This document shows, piece after piece, positions 48,304 through 60,000 of a stretch of DNA of 64,000 nucleotides. A program made the translations under genes and the position numbers. The stretch covers positions 1,302,001-1,366,000 of the forward strand of contig JAVLRN010000002.1 in the NCBI GenBank assembly GCA_032821775.1, read 5' to 3'. The notes beneath the pieces are model-generated. The model was not told where the DNA came from, did not search any database, and saw nothing but the letters and a program-made list of their open reading frames with translations. The stretch comes from Sanguinoderma infundibulare (taxonomy: Eukaryota; Basidiomycota; Agaricomycetes; Polyporales; Polyporaceae). Every line of letters begins with the position of its first letter. Position 1 is the stretch's first letter.

Positions 48304-50180
48304 TTAAGCTGCCTTAGGGAAATGCAAGCCAAGATGGGGACGGAAGTGGTGGAACTTCACAGTGCCCAAATTCTTGGTGAAAATATCAGCGGGATTATCA
48401 GTCCCTTCGACATAGAATATGTCGGTGATACCTCGATCGTACACTTCACGAACATAATGGTAACGGATGTTGATGTGCTTCGGCCTTGCTTCCGTGACAG
48501 CATTTTGTCCGATGTGTATGGAGCCTTGATTATCTCCAGATAATGGTACGTGACCGAGGTTATAGCCAAGTTCAGCAAGCAAGTTGTGAACCCAGACTAT
48601 TTGGCGACTACAGTCGCTTATTGCCATGTACTCAGCCTCAGTAGAGGAAAGAGCAATGGTCTTCTGCGCACGTGAAACCCATGAGAATGCGCAGTTCGCT
48701 AACTTCAGCATGAAGCCGGTTTGTGATCGTCGAGAGTGTGGGTCTGAAGCCCAGTCACTGTCGGTTGCGGCAATTAAGCCAAGTTGAGAATCGCCATTGT
48801 AAACCAAGGCGTAGTTCTTGGTACTGACGAGGTAGCGGCAAATGTGGAGTGCCTTGCTGAGATGATCCTCAGTCGGGTTTGTGGCGTACTGTGCCAGTTT
48901 GGTCACAGCGAAAGCTATATCCGACCTCGTACCTAGCATGAGGTAGAGAAGAGAGCCGATAACTTTCTGATACCTGGAGTGAAGCTCTGGTGTAGCTTGT
49001 CCTGTATTGGGGGCAGGTATGTAACTCACAGGGAGTGGAGTTAAAGATGATCGCGTGTTTGTCATGCTGCAGCGGTCCAGTACTTTCTCCAAGTATGCGC
49101 ATTGATCTAAAAAGATCTTTCAGCCAATACAAGTGATGTGCATGCGCAAAAACTCCTTTGCATCACCTAAGTTGCGGCATTCCCACTTGTTCATGAAGTG
49201 AGCTTTAAGTCTAGCTACAAGCTTCTTGTCGTGCCCACAGAAAAGCGCATCGTCAACATAGACAATTACAACTACCATAGCACCATCAGAGTGATGCTTG
49301 TAGATGTATAAACCTGCATCATTGGTGAGCTGGTGATAGCCCATCAACTTCATGGACTCAGACAAGGTGCGCCACCACGCTAAACCTGCCTGCTTAAGCC
49401 CATAAAGAGCACACTTCAATTTGAAGACTTTGTGCTCGGAGCCAGGGATGCGAAATCCTTCTGGCTGCTCCAGGTAGATCTCCTCGTCCAGCTTGCCATA
49501 CAAGTAAGCACTGCGAACATCGAGTCCTGAGATGTGCCAGTCCTCGAGTGCTGCAAGAGTCATGATGAGACGAACTGTCTCGAAGCAGACAACTGGGGAG
49601 AATATCTTGTTGAAGTCTTCACCTTCAACCTGGAAGAAGCCTTTCGCTACAAGTCTGGCTTTCTTGCGACCATCAGTTTTGACATCGAATACCCAGCGGT
49701 TTTTCACGACCTTGCGTCCTTTCGGATGATCGACCAAGTCATAAATGTCATGCCTGCGAAGGGCCTCTAATTCTTCGTGGCAAGCAGTAAACCACTCCTT
49801 TTGCTCAGCCTTTGGTAGACTGGTAATATCACGATAAGTCCACTCGCGCACATTAAGCAGTGAGACTTTCTCCCCCTCATCTGGTGGAATCACCTTTGCG
49901 ATAAGGTATTGGATGAGACTAGCTCCCCCTTCCTGGCATAGTTTTGCCACATCAATTCTAGAGGCATGCAAGACACCTTCAACTTCTTCTGACGAGTGAC
50001 CTGATGACTCTTCTTCTGATTCATATTCATCTTCATCTTCATCCTCGTCGTCATCATCATCATCGTCATCGTCGGGGTCTGAGCGATCTGGACTAGGAGT
50101 GGCCAACTGAGGTTGAGGCAGGGGTTCTGCAGGTATAGGTATTGGGTCTGAGCCCAAGTCCTCCTCTCCCTCATCATTGT
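48304..50180 (-). mobile_element. 5'-truncated Copia element: reverse transcriptase and RNase H
   Basis: One frame on minus, interrupted by a single TGA at 49,120-49,122. The upstream part starts with an Asp/Glu-rich linker and covers the reverse transcriptase: WVFDVKTDGRKKARLVAKGF, GLDVRSAYLYGKLDEEIYLE, the catalytic YVDDALF. Downstream are the RNase H motifs TDSDWASDPHSRRSQTGF and KHINIRYHYVREVY, and the C-terminal NPADIFTKNLG. Together with the LTR this is the 3' half of a Ty1/Copia element. Gag, protease and integrase are absent: the frame stops at the edge of the foldback element near 50,180. The TGA fits loss of a CGA codon. It can no longer move on its own. Confidence 0.9.
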
Positions 50181-51633
50181 CATGATGTAAAGTGCGTTTG
50201 GTAGATATACTTCTTGGCTTTCGATAGAGCTATATATTATGCGAAACGGATGAAACCTCTGGGAGATATCGAGTGCTCTTTGCGCTCACTGCCTGGAAAC
50301 AGTTTTGTAACTCTTCCCGGTACCACACATAATTTACTCATGAAAGGGCATGTACAGACAATTGTCAAATCTCTTGGTGGCAATGTTGTGTGTACTGTTT
50401 ATATACATCAGTCCAGGCTATAATCTTACACAATACATCTCACTTTCCTGCTATAATCATGCCTAAAGGTTTCTTCAGCAACCATTAACCAGGTCACCTC
50501 TCCTTGCTAACTAACACCATTCTATCACCTATATCCAGGTTAAAATTGGCATTGGTGGGAGTGACATCAGTAAATAATACTCCACACACCTTCCTGAGGT
50601 CTCTGAGGCCAAGGGTGGTCACCTATCCCTTTTTTTCCGACTACCATATGTTATGTGACTCACCTTATTGAGACCGGGATGGCCAATACCACTGTTCAGG
50701 TCCACAATTCTTATAAGGATGCATTCCTCAGGACTGTATGTGTCTATGTTATTCATTGTAGGCTGAAGGAATAAAGCACAATTGCAGTAACGATGAAGAA
50801 ACACCTCTAACCTTCATTATGCAGTTAACCATCTAGTTACTCAGCCTCTCTGCCCTCTTTTTCCACATATAATTCCTTTCATATGACCCAATTTTGTTCA
50901 TATTAGTCTTATCTGATGATATCAGCATTATTCATTCCTTCATAGTCTAGCATTTTTTTGACAAAGTGACATTGTACTGCTTGGCCTTGTATACAGTGTT
51001 GAGTTGAATGTGTTTCCTCATTGTTACTGCAATTGTGCTTTATTCCTTCAGCCTACAATGAATAACATAGACACATACAGTCCTGAGGAATGCATCCTTA
51101 TAAGAATTGTGGACCTGAACAGTGGTATTGGCCATCCCGGTCTCAATAAGGTGAGTCACATAACATATGGTAGTCGGAAAAAAAGGGATAGGTGACCACC
51201 CTTGGCCTCAGAGACCTCAGGAAGGTGTGTGGAGTATTATTTACTGATGTCACTCCCACCAATGCCAATTTTAACCTGGATATAGGTGATAGAATGGTGT
51301 TAGTTAGCAAGGAGAGGTGACCTGGTTAATGGTTGCTGAAGAAACCTTTAGGCATGATTATAGCAGGAAAGTGAGATGTATTGTGTGAGATTATAGCCTG
51401 GACTGATGTATATAAACAGTACACACAACATTGCCACCAAGAGATTTGACAATTGTCTGTACATGCCCTTTCATGAGTAAATTATGTGTGGCACCGGGAA
51501 GAGTTACAAAACTGTTTCCAGGCAGTGAGCGCAAAGAGCACTCGATATCTCTCAGAGGTTTCATCCGTTTCGCATAATATATAGCTCTATCGAAAGCCAA
51601 GAAGTATATCTACCAAACGCACTTTACATCATG
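50181..51633. repeat. Foldback element with two 624-bp inverted arms
   Basis: Left arm 50,181-50,804 and right arm 51,010-51,633 are reverse complements with about five substitutions in 624 bp. They enclose a 205-bp unique spacer. The outer ends read CATGATGTAAAG and CTTTACATCATG; CATG may be a target duplication. No transposase is encoded; the short open frames inside each arm mirror each other and have no known domain. It is best described as a non-autonomous foldback or MITE-like DNA element, AT-rich against its surroundings. The near-identity of the arms shows recent origin or gene conversion. Confidence 0.9.
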
Positions 51634-51846
51634 TCCATACGGTCAGTACTTGCGGAGATATGCCGAAAATGGCGTGGGAGTAACTTTTCTGGAAACAGTT
51701 TTGTAAGTCACTGTATTTTCGGCTTCTTCGGCATCGTCCTCTTGCTTTACACTCAGCCCTTGCTGCATGAACACAGCAGCAAGGGTGCTGCGGGGAATGC
51801 ATCAGTCACCTATGCACTAGACCCTCAGACGATCTCCGAAGGGGAC

Positions 51847-52670
51847 TCATGCATGCATGTCTGCAAGGGGGAAGACGTAGAACGAGTACCAAGCACCCTT
51901 GTCCGTAGGTGTGCCGTCCCCAACCTTGGCCATGTTGTTCGTCGTTTCTTCTACCATCCGACTGGCCATATTTATCAAGTCCTCGACGTTGAACTCCAGA
52001 TTCTCATTTTTTGGGTCTGCTTTGTAGTATCTCAACGCCTGACACGGACACAAAATCATATCGGTGTCCGGAAATCGAAGGTGATGGTCGAACATACCGA
52101 AAGATATGACTCCATGCGTATGCGCTTGATCGTGCGGACGAAATGCTTGAGGAAAATAACACCATGATCCGAAGTTGGCACGTCATGCCAGGTCCTCGAG
52201 CCCCACTCGAGCACATCGACGGTGCTGTTGTAATATTGCATGGCAGGCGTCTTGTTCTGCTCGATCCGATCCACAATGTATGCACGCAAGAACCACGCTC
52301 TATAGAGAGAACGGCATGGATCGATTAGTGCATCTCCCTCTCTCGCAAAGAGAAACCTGAAGTTTGTTTATGTACCAGATCGTAGCTGCCAGCACGAGGC
52401 ATGTCAGCTTCCAGCCCTTGTCCTTCAGGAGCTTGACCGCCTCCTTCTTGAATGCCTCTGGGCCGCCTCCCAGCCAGCTGCCAAGCGCGCCGAGCTCGAA
52501 CACTACTGTGCACGAGAAATTTATAGTCAGCCACAGATCGCCCGGTGCCGCTGCCATTGATGCTCTGGCAGGAAAGGCCAAACGTGAGCGTGGACGTGGA
52601 CGTGGACAAAGGGAAAAGGCAACGACGGACTTTGCACCTGGAGACTCTTGATCCAGTCGGCCGTATCCAT
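51847..52670 (-). pseudogene. Degraded uncharacterised host gene
   Basis: Exon-like blocks on minus: about 52,357-52,557 (AAAPGDLWLTINFSCTVVFE, then KEAVKLLKDKGWKLTCLVLA), 52,098 to about 52,300 (FLRAYIVDRIEQNKTPAMQY, WHDVPTSDHGVIFLKHFV) and 51,847-52,038 (EDLINMASRMVEETTNNMAK, GAWYSFYVFPLADMHA, stop). The second and third join in frame over a 59-bp intron. The first and second cannot be joined without a stop or frame change, and the start is uncertain; a small upstream block MDTADWIKSLQ at 52,638-52,670 may belong. The gene is not recognised. Lying between two transposons, it is probably decaying. Confidence 0.42.
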
Positions 52671-53004
52671 ATGGAGAACACGTTAGTCATGCAGTATGCC
52701 CCCAACAATCAGCTCCAGTGTGTAAGGGGCCAGGCCAGTCATGGACCGTCCGGCGCCTCATCGGCAATCACCAACTGTACAGTTGTGGCGCGTGCATGTA
52801 GAAACACGAATCTCGTAGTTATGGACTTCACCTTTGTACACTCCACTACCGCGTTACCTTGAGTATCGAGACTCGGTTCAATGTACTTCTGGCGTGATCA
52901 CTAAGGCAACCCTCAAGTAACTGGTGCTCTACTTGGGACTTTATACTTTTTTACGTTCCCTTCTTGTCAAATACTCTTGGCGACAGAAAGAAGACCTGGC
53001 AACA

Positions 53005-56000
53005 ATGGGCAAATTTCACAAGAAAAAGGCCAGCACCCAAAAGGTTAAGGCAGCTGCAGAAATATCGTGGCTGGCTGAACAAACCAATCAAGAGGATCCC
53101 GGTGGTGCCCACACTCCACTGGGACCAGGCGACTCCATGTGGGTACAGCTGGGAGGGTCTGAGCGACTCTCCCCGCTTACCTCGCCTATGGAAGACGCTC
53201 AGAAAAGCGAACGTGCCGATCCCGCCCATGGATCGACGCATTCGGGAGCCACACAAATTGAGGACAACCGCGCTGAGACCGAACGGCTCTCAACGCATGT
53301 AGTGTTGCAGAATGGCTTCGGAGAGGACCGCAAGTCGCTTCGCGCAATCTTTGAAGCGGAAGTGAAGGCCACCCTTGAGGACCTCATGGATAATACCCAA
53401 TCCCGGTATGACCTACTGGACGAGGAGCTCCACGAGGCGTTGGGACACCAGGCAACACTCAGCAAGGAGCAAGAGGTGGTCACCAGCCACATACAAGATA
53501 TTCGGAAGAGAGCACGAGATGATCATCTTGTGTTCTCCCAGGGTGTGGAAAGGACCCGGGAAATCCTCGCTGCCCAGGATGTATGCAGCGAATTCTCGGG
53601 TCCAGACGAGGATGCCCAGCCAACGATTCCAGCAGCGCACCGGTGCCAGGTCAAGGTAGAAGACGATGTCATCTCCTACATTGACCCCATTGGTCCGGAA
53701 GGAGCGAATAACGACCACCTCTTCCAAACCCGGAGCCCAAACGAAGACTCTCGGGAATACAAGAGGCGAGAGGCGGCTCAACTACACGCCCTCGCCCACG
53801 AACACTACGCTGAAGGTGTGCGTGCACGCAATGCGCACGCTGAAGCAATGTGGAACAAGATCTCCGGACTAGGACCGGTGGCGGGGAAGACGGGCAAACA
53901 TGGTATGTACCCTCGTCAATACCGCCACCACAATGGGACTGGTCCTCCGGATGATGACAGTGATGACGAGGATGATGAGAGCTCACGCCTCCCGTCTCGT
54001 CATGGTCACGCTGGACATCATGGTCATGGGCTCAATAATTCGTCCCACGATCAAGGCTCTCGGGGGTCAACTAATGGCGATGCAAGGGGCAACCGAGGCG
54101 GGGCCACCGGTGGGGGGCACCCACCTGACAGCTCGAGTGATGACGAGGGCCCCCCCTCATCATCTGGCAAGGGATGAGGGCCAGGAATGGCCAATGGCTC
54201 ACATCCCCATAGCTCCTGCACCCCGCGCCGACAGAGTGCAGGAGCTGGCCACGACCACAGCCCATCTTACCTGCAACCAGGTCATGGGAAGGAGTATTTC
54301 CTCGCCCACGACCCCGACGACCCCAACGGGCCATTCATGGACAGGCAGCTCAAGCTCATTTGAGCTACCATCCACAGACGAGTCTCGCACGACTCACTGG
54401 ACCTTCTGGCCCTCAAGAGCCTCAAGAACGTGCCCTCTGCCGGCCACTATGGCAGAGACAATGATGCCGAGGTGTTCATGTCATGGCTCCGGGGACTACT
54501 GCAGTGGCTCGCGCTCACGCGGGTCACCGGACCCGACCTCGATGAGGACCGAGTGCAATTACTCGGGCAGCACCTGATAAAGGAAGCCCGAGCTTGGTAC
54601 GATGATGCCATCGACAACATCGATGATATCGGGAGCCATTGGAACTTTGAACAGACGATATACGCATTATACCGCCAGTTCATCCACAGGTCCACTGCAC
54701 GCTCAGCAGTGGATCAATTCACTCACACCAGATACCGCAAGGAGACTGGCGTGAGCGGCCTATGGGATGTGCTGGTCGCTCTGGCTTGGAAGATGCCTGA
54801 GCCACCAGACGAATATTCATTCAAGCAGCGATTTGTCGACGCACTACCTGAAGATATTTGTGCCCTGATGCTCCACATTCGGAACATCAATATCGAGAGG
54901 TCCACAGCCTGGGCGTTACGACGTGCGGCACTCCACCAGGAAGAGAATAATAGAGCCCTCGACGATTGGAGAACAGCACATCGCCGTGCGGCTGCCTCGC
55001 GTGATCATCGCAATGGCAAAAGAAACACCGGGACCACCCGCCCTGCAGACCGCCCTCACGGCCAGCCACGGCCATATACGCCCCACCGCCCATCTCCACT
55101 CGGCAGCACCAGTGGATCCAAGGAGCTCCCCATGCCAACACGACCTCAACAGCCACACGCGTTCAATAACGTGCGTACGCCTGGACAGCCACGCCCGGCA
55201 GCCGACGAGCACCATCCAGGCAATAGTAGGCCGGTTGCGGCGAAACCCTCCGGCGTAGCCGCGAACCCTGGGCCCCAGTGCTACAACTGCAAGGGGTTCG
55301 GGCATATAGCTGCCCAATGCCCGAAGGCGCAAGCACCCCGTCTACGAGCTGCTCGAATTATCGGCGATGGTGAGCCAAGTGGAATGGACGACCCTGACGT
55401 TTATCTGACCGCCGATGAGCAACTGCCGATGGACAGAACCATAGATGGAATCGAGGACGTTGTTTCCAATCTGGATGTAGAACCTATTGGTTCTGGAGAG
55501 AGCACATCAGGTAATGACGCGCTCTATGAGTCTGACGAACAACTCTACGGCAATGGGTCCCAGTACGACCCGGATGATGAGTTCGTCGACGCGTTCTCGG
55601 ACCATGGCAATGATGACGCATGGTTTGGATCCATGCATGTAATTCCGGACGAGGGGGAACCCCCGTCTGTGAATGGTAACAATGCTGCCCGCGACAACCT
55701 CATTGAGTATGCAGACGATACCATATCGTTCTCCGGGGTGAGGGAAGACTTCATTGACCCTCGACCCCACCCTCTCGATTCCCTTCATCCCGCAATCGCA
55801 GCGGGCTGCCTTGAAGCACACACCATGATTCGAATGGATCTCGGCAATTACAGCGCCAAGGAGGAAGAGGAAGAGGAAGACATGCTGGAGCTCGAGGACG
55901 TGCCTATGGCAGATAGAATACGATGGGTCCGCGAATTCATCGAAGAATATCGTGGACCCAGAATCGAGCTCCCACTCACTTGGCAGTTCGACCAAGCCTG

Positions 56001-56211
56001 GTTGGCTTTTGTGGATTCCGACAGGGCCAACTCAGACCTGGAACCGCTGCTGGGAGTGGTGTACTGTCTATCCCAGCAGAACAACCACCTCATCACCGCA
56101 CTGCACGATGCACGCAACCAGGCTGATGCCCTGTGCGCGTCGCTCGGCTGGACTCGATGGGAACTAGCGATCATGCTGTTCCGGGAAGGAGAGGTGATTA
56201 ACACTGAATGA
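53005..56211 (+). pseudogene. Gypsy gag with two internal TGA codons
   Basis: Starts MGKFHKKKASTQKVKAAAE. A charged, coiled N-terminal region (YDLLDEELHEALGHQATLSK) and a His/Asp-rich linker lead to the capsid-like part (AWYDDAIDNIDDIGSHWNFE, FIHRSTARSAVDQFTHTRYR). After a basic Pro-rich stretch comes one zinc knuckle of exact CX2CX4HX4C form (CYNCKGFGHIAAQC, near 55,280), which packages RNA. A long acidic tail ends at the TGA 56,209. TGA codons at 54,175 and 54,361 interrupt the frame; translation continues in the same frame after both, so there is no indel. Confidence 0.85.
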
Positions 56212-57060
56212 GGCCCCCTCCTCAATCGTCTATCCCTGGCAGACCGACAACGAGAACAGGTGCGGGTGCATGTGATGACTGAAGTCCGGCCAATGGAGGT
56301 TGACGAGGACAATGATCGTGACGGACCTGCTCATGATCTCACACTCGAGGAAGCAAACGATTTGCTTCTACGAGTTCTGGATGGCCGGGAAATCCCTATT
56401 GAGGCAGGAATAGCCCCACCTGATTACGAACAGATCAGGCGAGCGACGCCTCGATTCTTCGTGATGCGGGTATCCTCTGGGGCGGAGGGTTTGGCAACTC
56501 GTGCACGCATGGGTCGCTGACCACTACTTTTGGAAGGCGAGCAGGAATGTTTAATTATCCTGCTCATCATCAATGGGTTAGGCTCTCTAACCCTGTGCAA
56601 TGCCGGTAATACAACTGAGATGCTTAGCAATGACTTTGCTAAAGTGTCCAACTGCGACATCATCAAGTTGGAGAACCCCACCACTCTCCAGCTTGGATGC
56701 GTGGGCAGTCACTCGCGCATCAATTATGGCACTCGTGCACCAGTCACACTTGGCAACTTCAGGGCGGAGATATACTTCGATATTGCCAACCTCGACCGCT
56801 ACGATGCCGTGCTCAGAACCCCATTTCTTCGCTGATTCGGGGTCATGCTGGATTTTCGGAACAACTGTGTCCACATCGACGGGCACACCTATCCTGCGCT
56901 CTCGTGCACCCAGGTGAACGACGTGCTCCGCAAGCGCAGCGTGAAGTCGAGCCCTCGTGAGCGCCCTTCGGTGAGCGGCCCTTTGTGTGTGCCCAATGCT
57001 GACAGCTCTAGTTGACTACCACGGGGCCAGTCAACACTACTGGCCACGATACTCACGGCC
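56212..57060 (+). pseudogene. Gypsy protease region, catalytic site lost
   Basis: Continues the gag frame with TGA at 56,518, 56,833 and 57,013. The segment from about 56,572 (TLCNAGNTTEMLSNDFAKVS) aligns with the retropepsin active site, in which Asp-Ser/Thr-Gly is expected. Here the triad reads Asn-Ala-Gly, so the catalytic aspartate is gone. The later motif NLDRYDAVLRTPFLR, followed by a TGA and FGVMLDF, marks the end of the protease fold. An active protease is excluded. Confidence 0.78.
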
Positions 57061-60000
57061 ATGCGCACTGCACCAGCACCTGCAGCAGTATCCGCTGAGT
57101 TCAACAACTTGGCGGAGCCTTCCTCAACGATCACTGAGGCTCCATCAACAGCATCGGCAGAGCAGCCTGAAACACTAGTGGTGGCACGACTGGAAACGGA
57201 AGTGTCAGCACAACGACTGGGAGAGATTTGCGAATGGGTAGTTCGTGAATACGCCGACTTATTCCAACCAGTTCCCCTGAAACTACCGCCATTCCGGGCG
57301 ATCAATCATATTATACCGCTGGTCGATGAGACCAAGCGGTATAAGTACCATATGCCCCACTGCCCGGAAGTTCTCTGGACACAGCTCAGCGAGAAGATTG
57401 AGAGGTACATAAAGGTGGGCTGGTGGGTTCCTTGCCAAGCAGAGCAAGCTGCCCCCCTCCTTTGTGTATATAAGAAGGATGGATGTTTGCGGACAGTAGT
57501 CGACCTCCGTCAGCGTAACGACAACACAGTCAAGGACGTCACCCCATTCCCCGACCAGGACGTGATCCGGAATGATGTCGCTTGCACACTGTTCTGGACC
57601 AAACTCGACATGTCCGACGCGTACAAGCAGACCCATATCGTCGAAGGGGACGTCCCGAAGACGGCGTTCACCACGATTTTCGGGACGTTCATCAGCCATG
57701 TTATGCAGCAAGGTGACTGCAATGCACCATCTACCTTCCAGAGGTTAATGGTGCATCTATTTCATGACCGCATCGGGAGGACTATCCATGTCTATCTCGA
57801 TGACATTTTCATTTGCACATTCTCGATTGAAGAATATGTTGAGAATCTTATATGGGTATTCGGCATACTTCGGGATAACCACTTATTCCTCAGTATGTTG
57901 AAGGTCAACATCCTATCTACAGCCATGGATTGTCTGAGTCACTTAATCGACGACCGGGGACTGCATGCGGATTCCGACAAGATGATCCGCGTGCAGAACT
58001 GGCCTACGCTGAAGAATTACCACGACGTGCAGAGGTTCCTTGGACTAGTCCAATACCTTGTGCATTTTATACCTGACGTCTCCACATTTATGAGTCCCCT
58101 CTCGTCAATGATGTGCAATGGTCAATACTTCTACTGGCGACCTCTGCACCAGAAGTGCTTTGATGAGATTAAGGCACTTATTTGCAAGACCCCGATCCTT
58201 AGGCCGATCGACCCCGACAAGCCAGAAACTATCTGGCTTGTCACCGACGCGTCGATTGTGGGCATCGGCGTGATGTATGGTCAAGGAGCCAGCTGGACGA
58301 ATTGTCGCCTGGCTGGCCTCATGTCGAAGAAGTTCACGGATGCCCAGCACTCTTATTTTACCTTCGAGCAGGAGGGACTGGCGGTGGTCGAGGCCCTTAT
58401 GAAATGGGAGGATAAGTTACTTGGTCGCCAATTCACGTTGGTGACTGATCACAAATCTCTCAATTTCCTCAAGGAGAAGCGGAAACTTGTTCCGTGTCTC
58501 AAACGGTGGATGGAATATATCAGCCACTTTCAATACAATATTCTACATGTAGAGGGCATCACGAACTGCATCGCGGATGCCCTCTCATGCTACTACATGA
58601 ATGAAGAGGTATCGGCCATGCACCCGCCGTATGACTACGTTTCTGGGGATGCCCGGCTCGACCCCGATGGTGACACCCTTACTGCCGACCAGGTCCTTGA
58701 ACTGTGCGCCACGTGGATTGAGGATCACCAGGAACCATGTGACGTTGAGGCAGTGGAGATGGTGAAGCACCTCCACCCCCTTCCAGATTCTGGATCCCTG
58801 TCAGGCGATGAGGACCCCACAGCAATCGAGTCGATGGGTAGGGGCCCTGCCCTCGACTCGTTGATGGACTCTTCCATTGACCTGCGCCCCAGGGTGAAGG
58901 AGGGATACAGCGATGATCCCTTCTTCCGCAAAATACTTGGTGCACCCACCGAGCATGCTCGGTTCCACGTCAAGGACGGACTCATTCAACACCTCAGCCG
59001 AGAGGGTGACTGGGTTTTGTGCATACCAAAGGTCAAGCTTGGTCACCGGCTGGTGACCGAACTTATCCTTACTCACGTGCACGAGACACTTGGTCACTTG
59101 AGCTATCGGCATACCAGCGACTACATTTGTCGCTGGTACTGGTGGCCCAGCATTGGCGCCGTGGTTGAGAAGTTTTGCAGGTCCTGTGAGACCTGCCAAA
59201 CCACTAAGGTCTCCAACCAGAAACTGGCGGGGCTGCTTCACAGCCTCCCCATCCCCGATCAACCTTGGGCATCCATCGCCATGGATTTTGTTGGCCCCTT
59301 TCCTGAATGCGACGGTTGTGATTACCTATGGGTAATTGTCGACCGGTTTACGTCGATGATTCACTTGGTCCTGATGAGGACCACCGTCCAGGCATCAGAA
59401 CTGGCTTCTCTGTTTGTCCGTGAGGTCGTGCGGCTGCACGGCCTCCCTGCATCCATTGTATCCGACCGCGACTCGAAGTTCGTGTCAAAGTTTTGGCACG
59501 AAACTCATCGGCTACTCGGTACGAAGTTACTCATGTCAACTTTGTACCACCCGCAGACAGACAGCACGTCGGAGCATGCCATCTGCACCATGTCCCAAAT
59601 GTTGCGCATGATGGTAAGCCCGGATCAGCGCGACTGGGCTCGGAAGATTTCAATGGCCAAGTTCGCGCTGAACTCCAGCTGCAATGCATCCTCTGGTTTT
59701 GCCCCATTTGAGCTGGCTGGGGGATTTATGCCGCGCATGATCAGGGGTTTGGCCCCTGATCCCGCGCTCCCAGGAGTAACCGAGTTCATGCAATGTGCAC
59801 TCGATTACTTGCACCAAGCACACGATGCGCTCATCGCAAGCCGCGTCGTGCAGACACATTACGCCAACCAGCGTCGACGGGAGGAGGATCCCACCGATGT
59901 CAAACGGTATGTGGTTGGTGAACTAGTGTACTTATCAACCGACAAGCTGAATATGCCGAAGGGGCGCACGCACAACTTGCTTCCGAAGTATGTCGGGCCA

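Noticed and set aside
50214..51600. The mirrored 61-69-codon frames in the foldback arms as genes
   Set aside because: They are identical because the arms are inverted copies; no known domain and no coding bias.
53005..57060. TGA as selenocysteine or programmed readthrough in the Gypsy element
   Set aside because: Not supported: no SECIS-like structure was sought or seen, the catalytic protease residue is also lost, and Arg-to-Cys/His changes point to decay.
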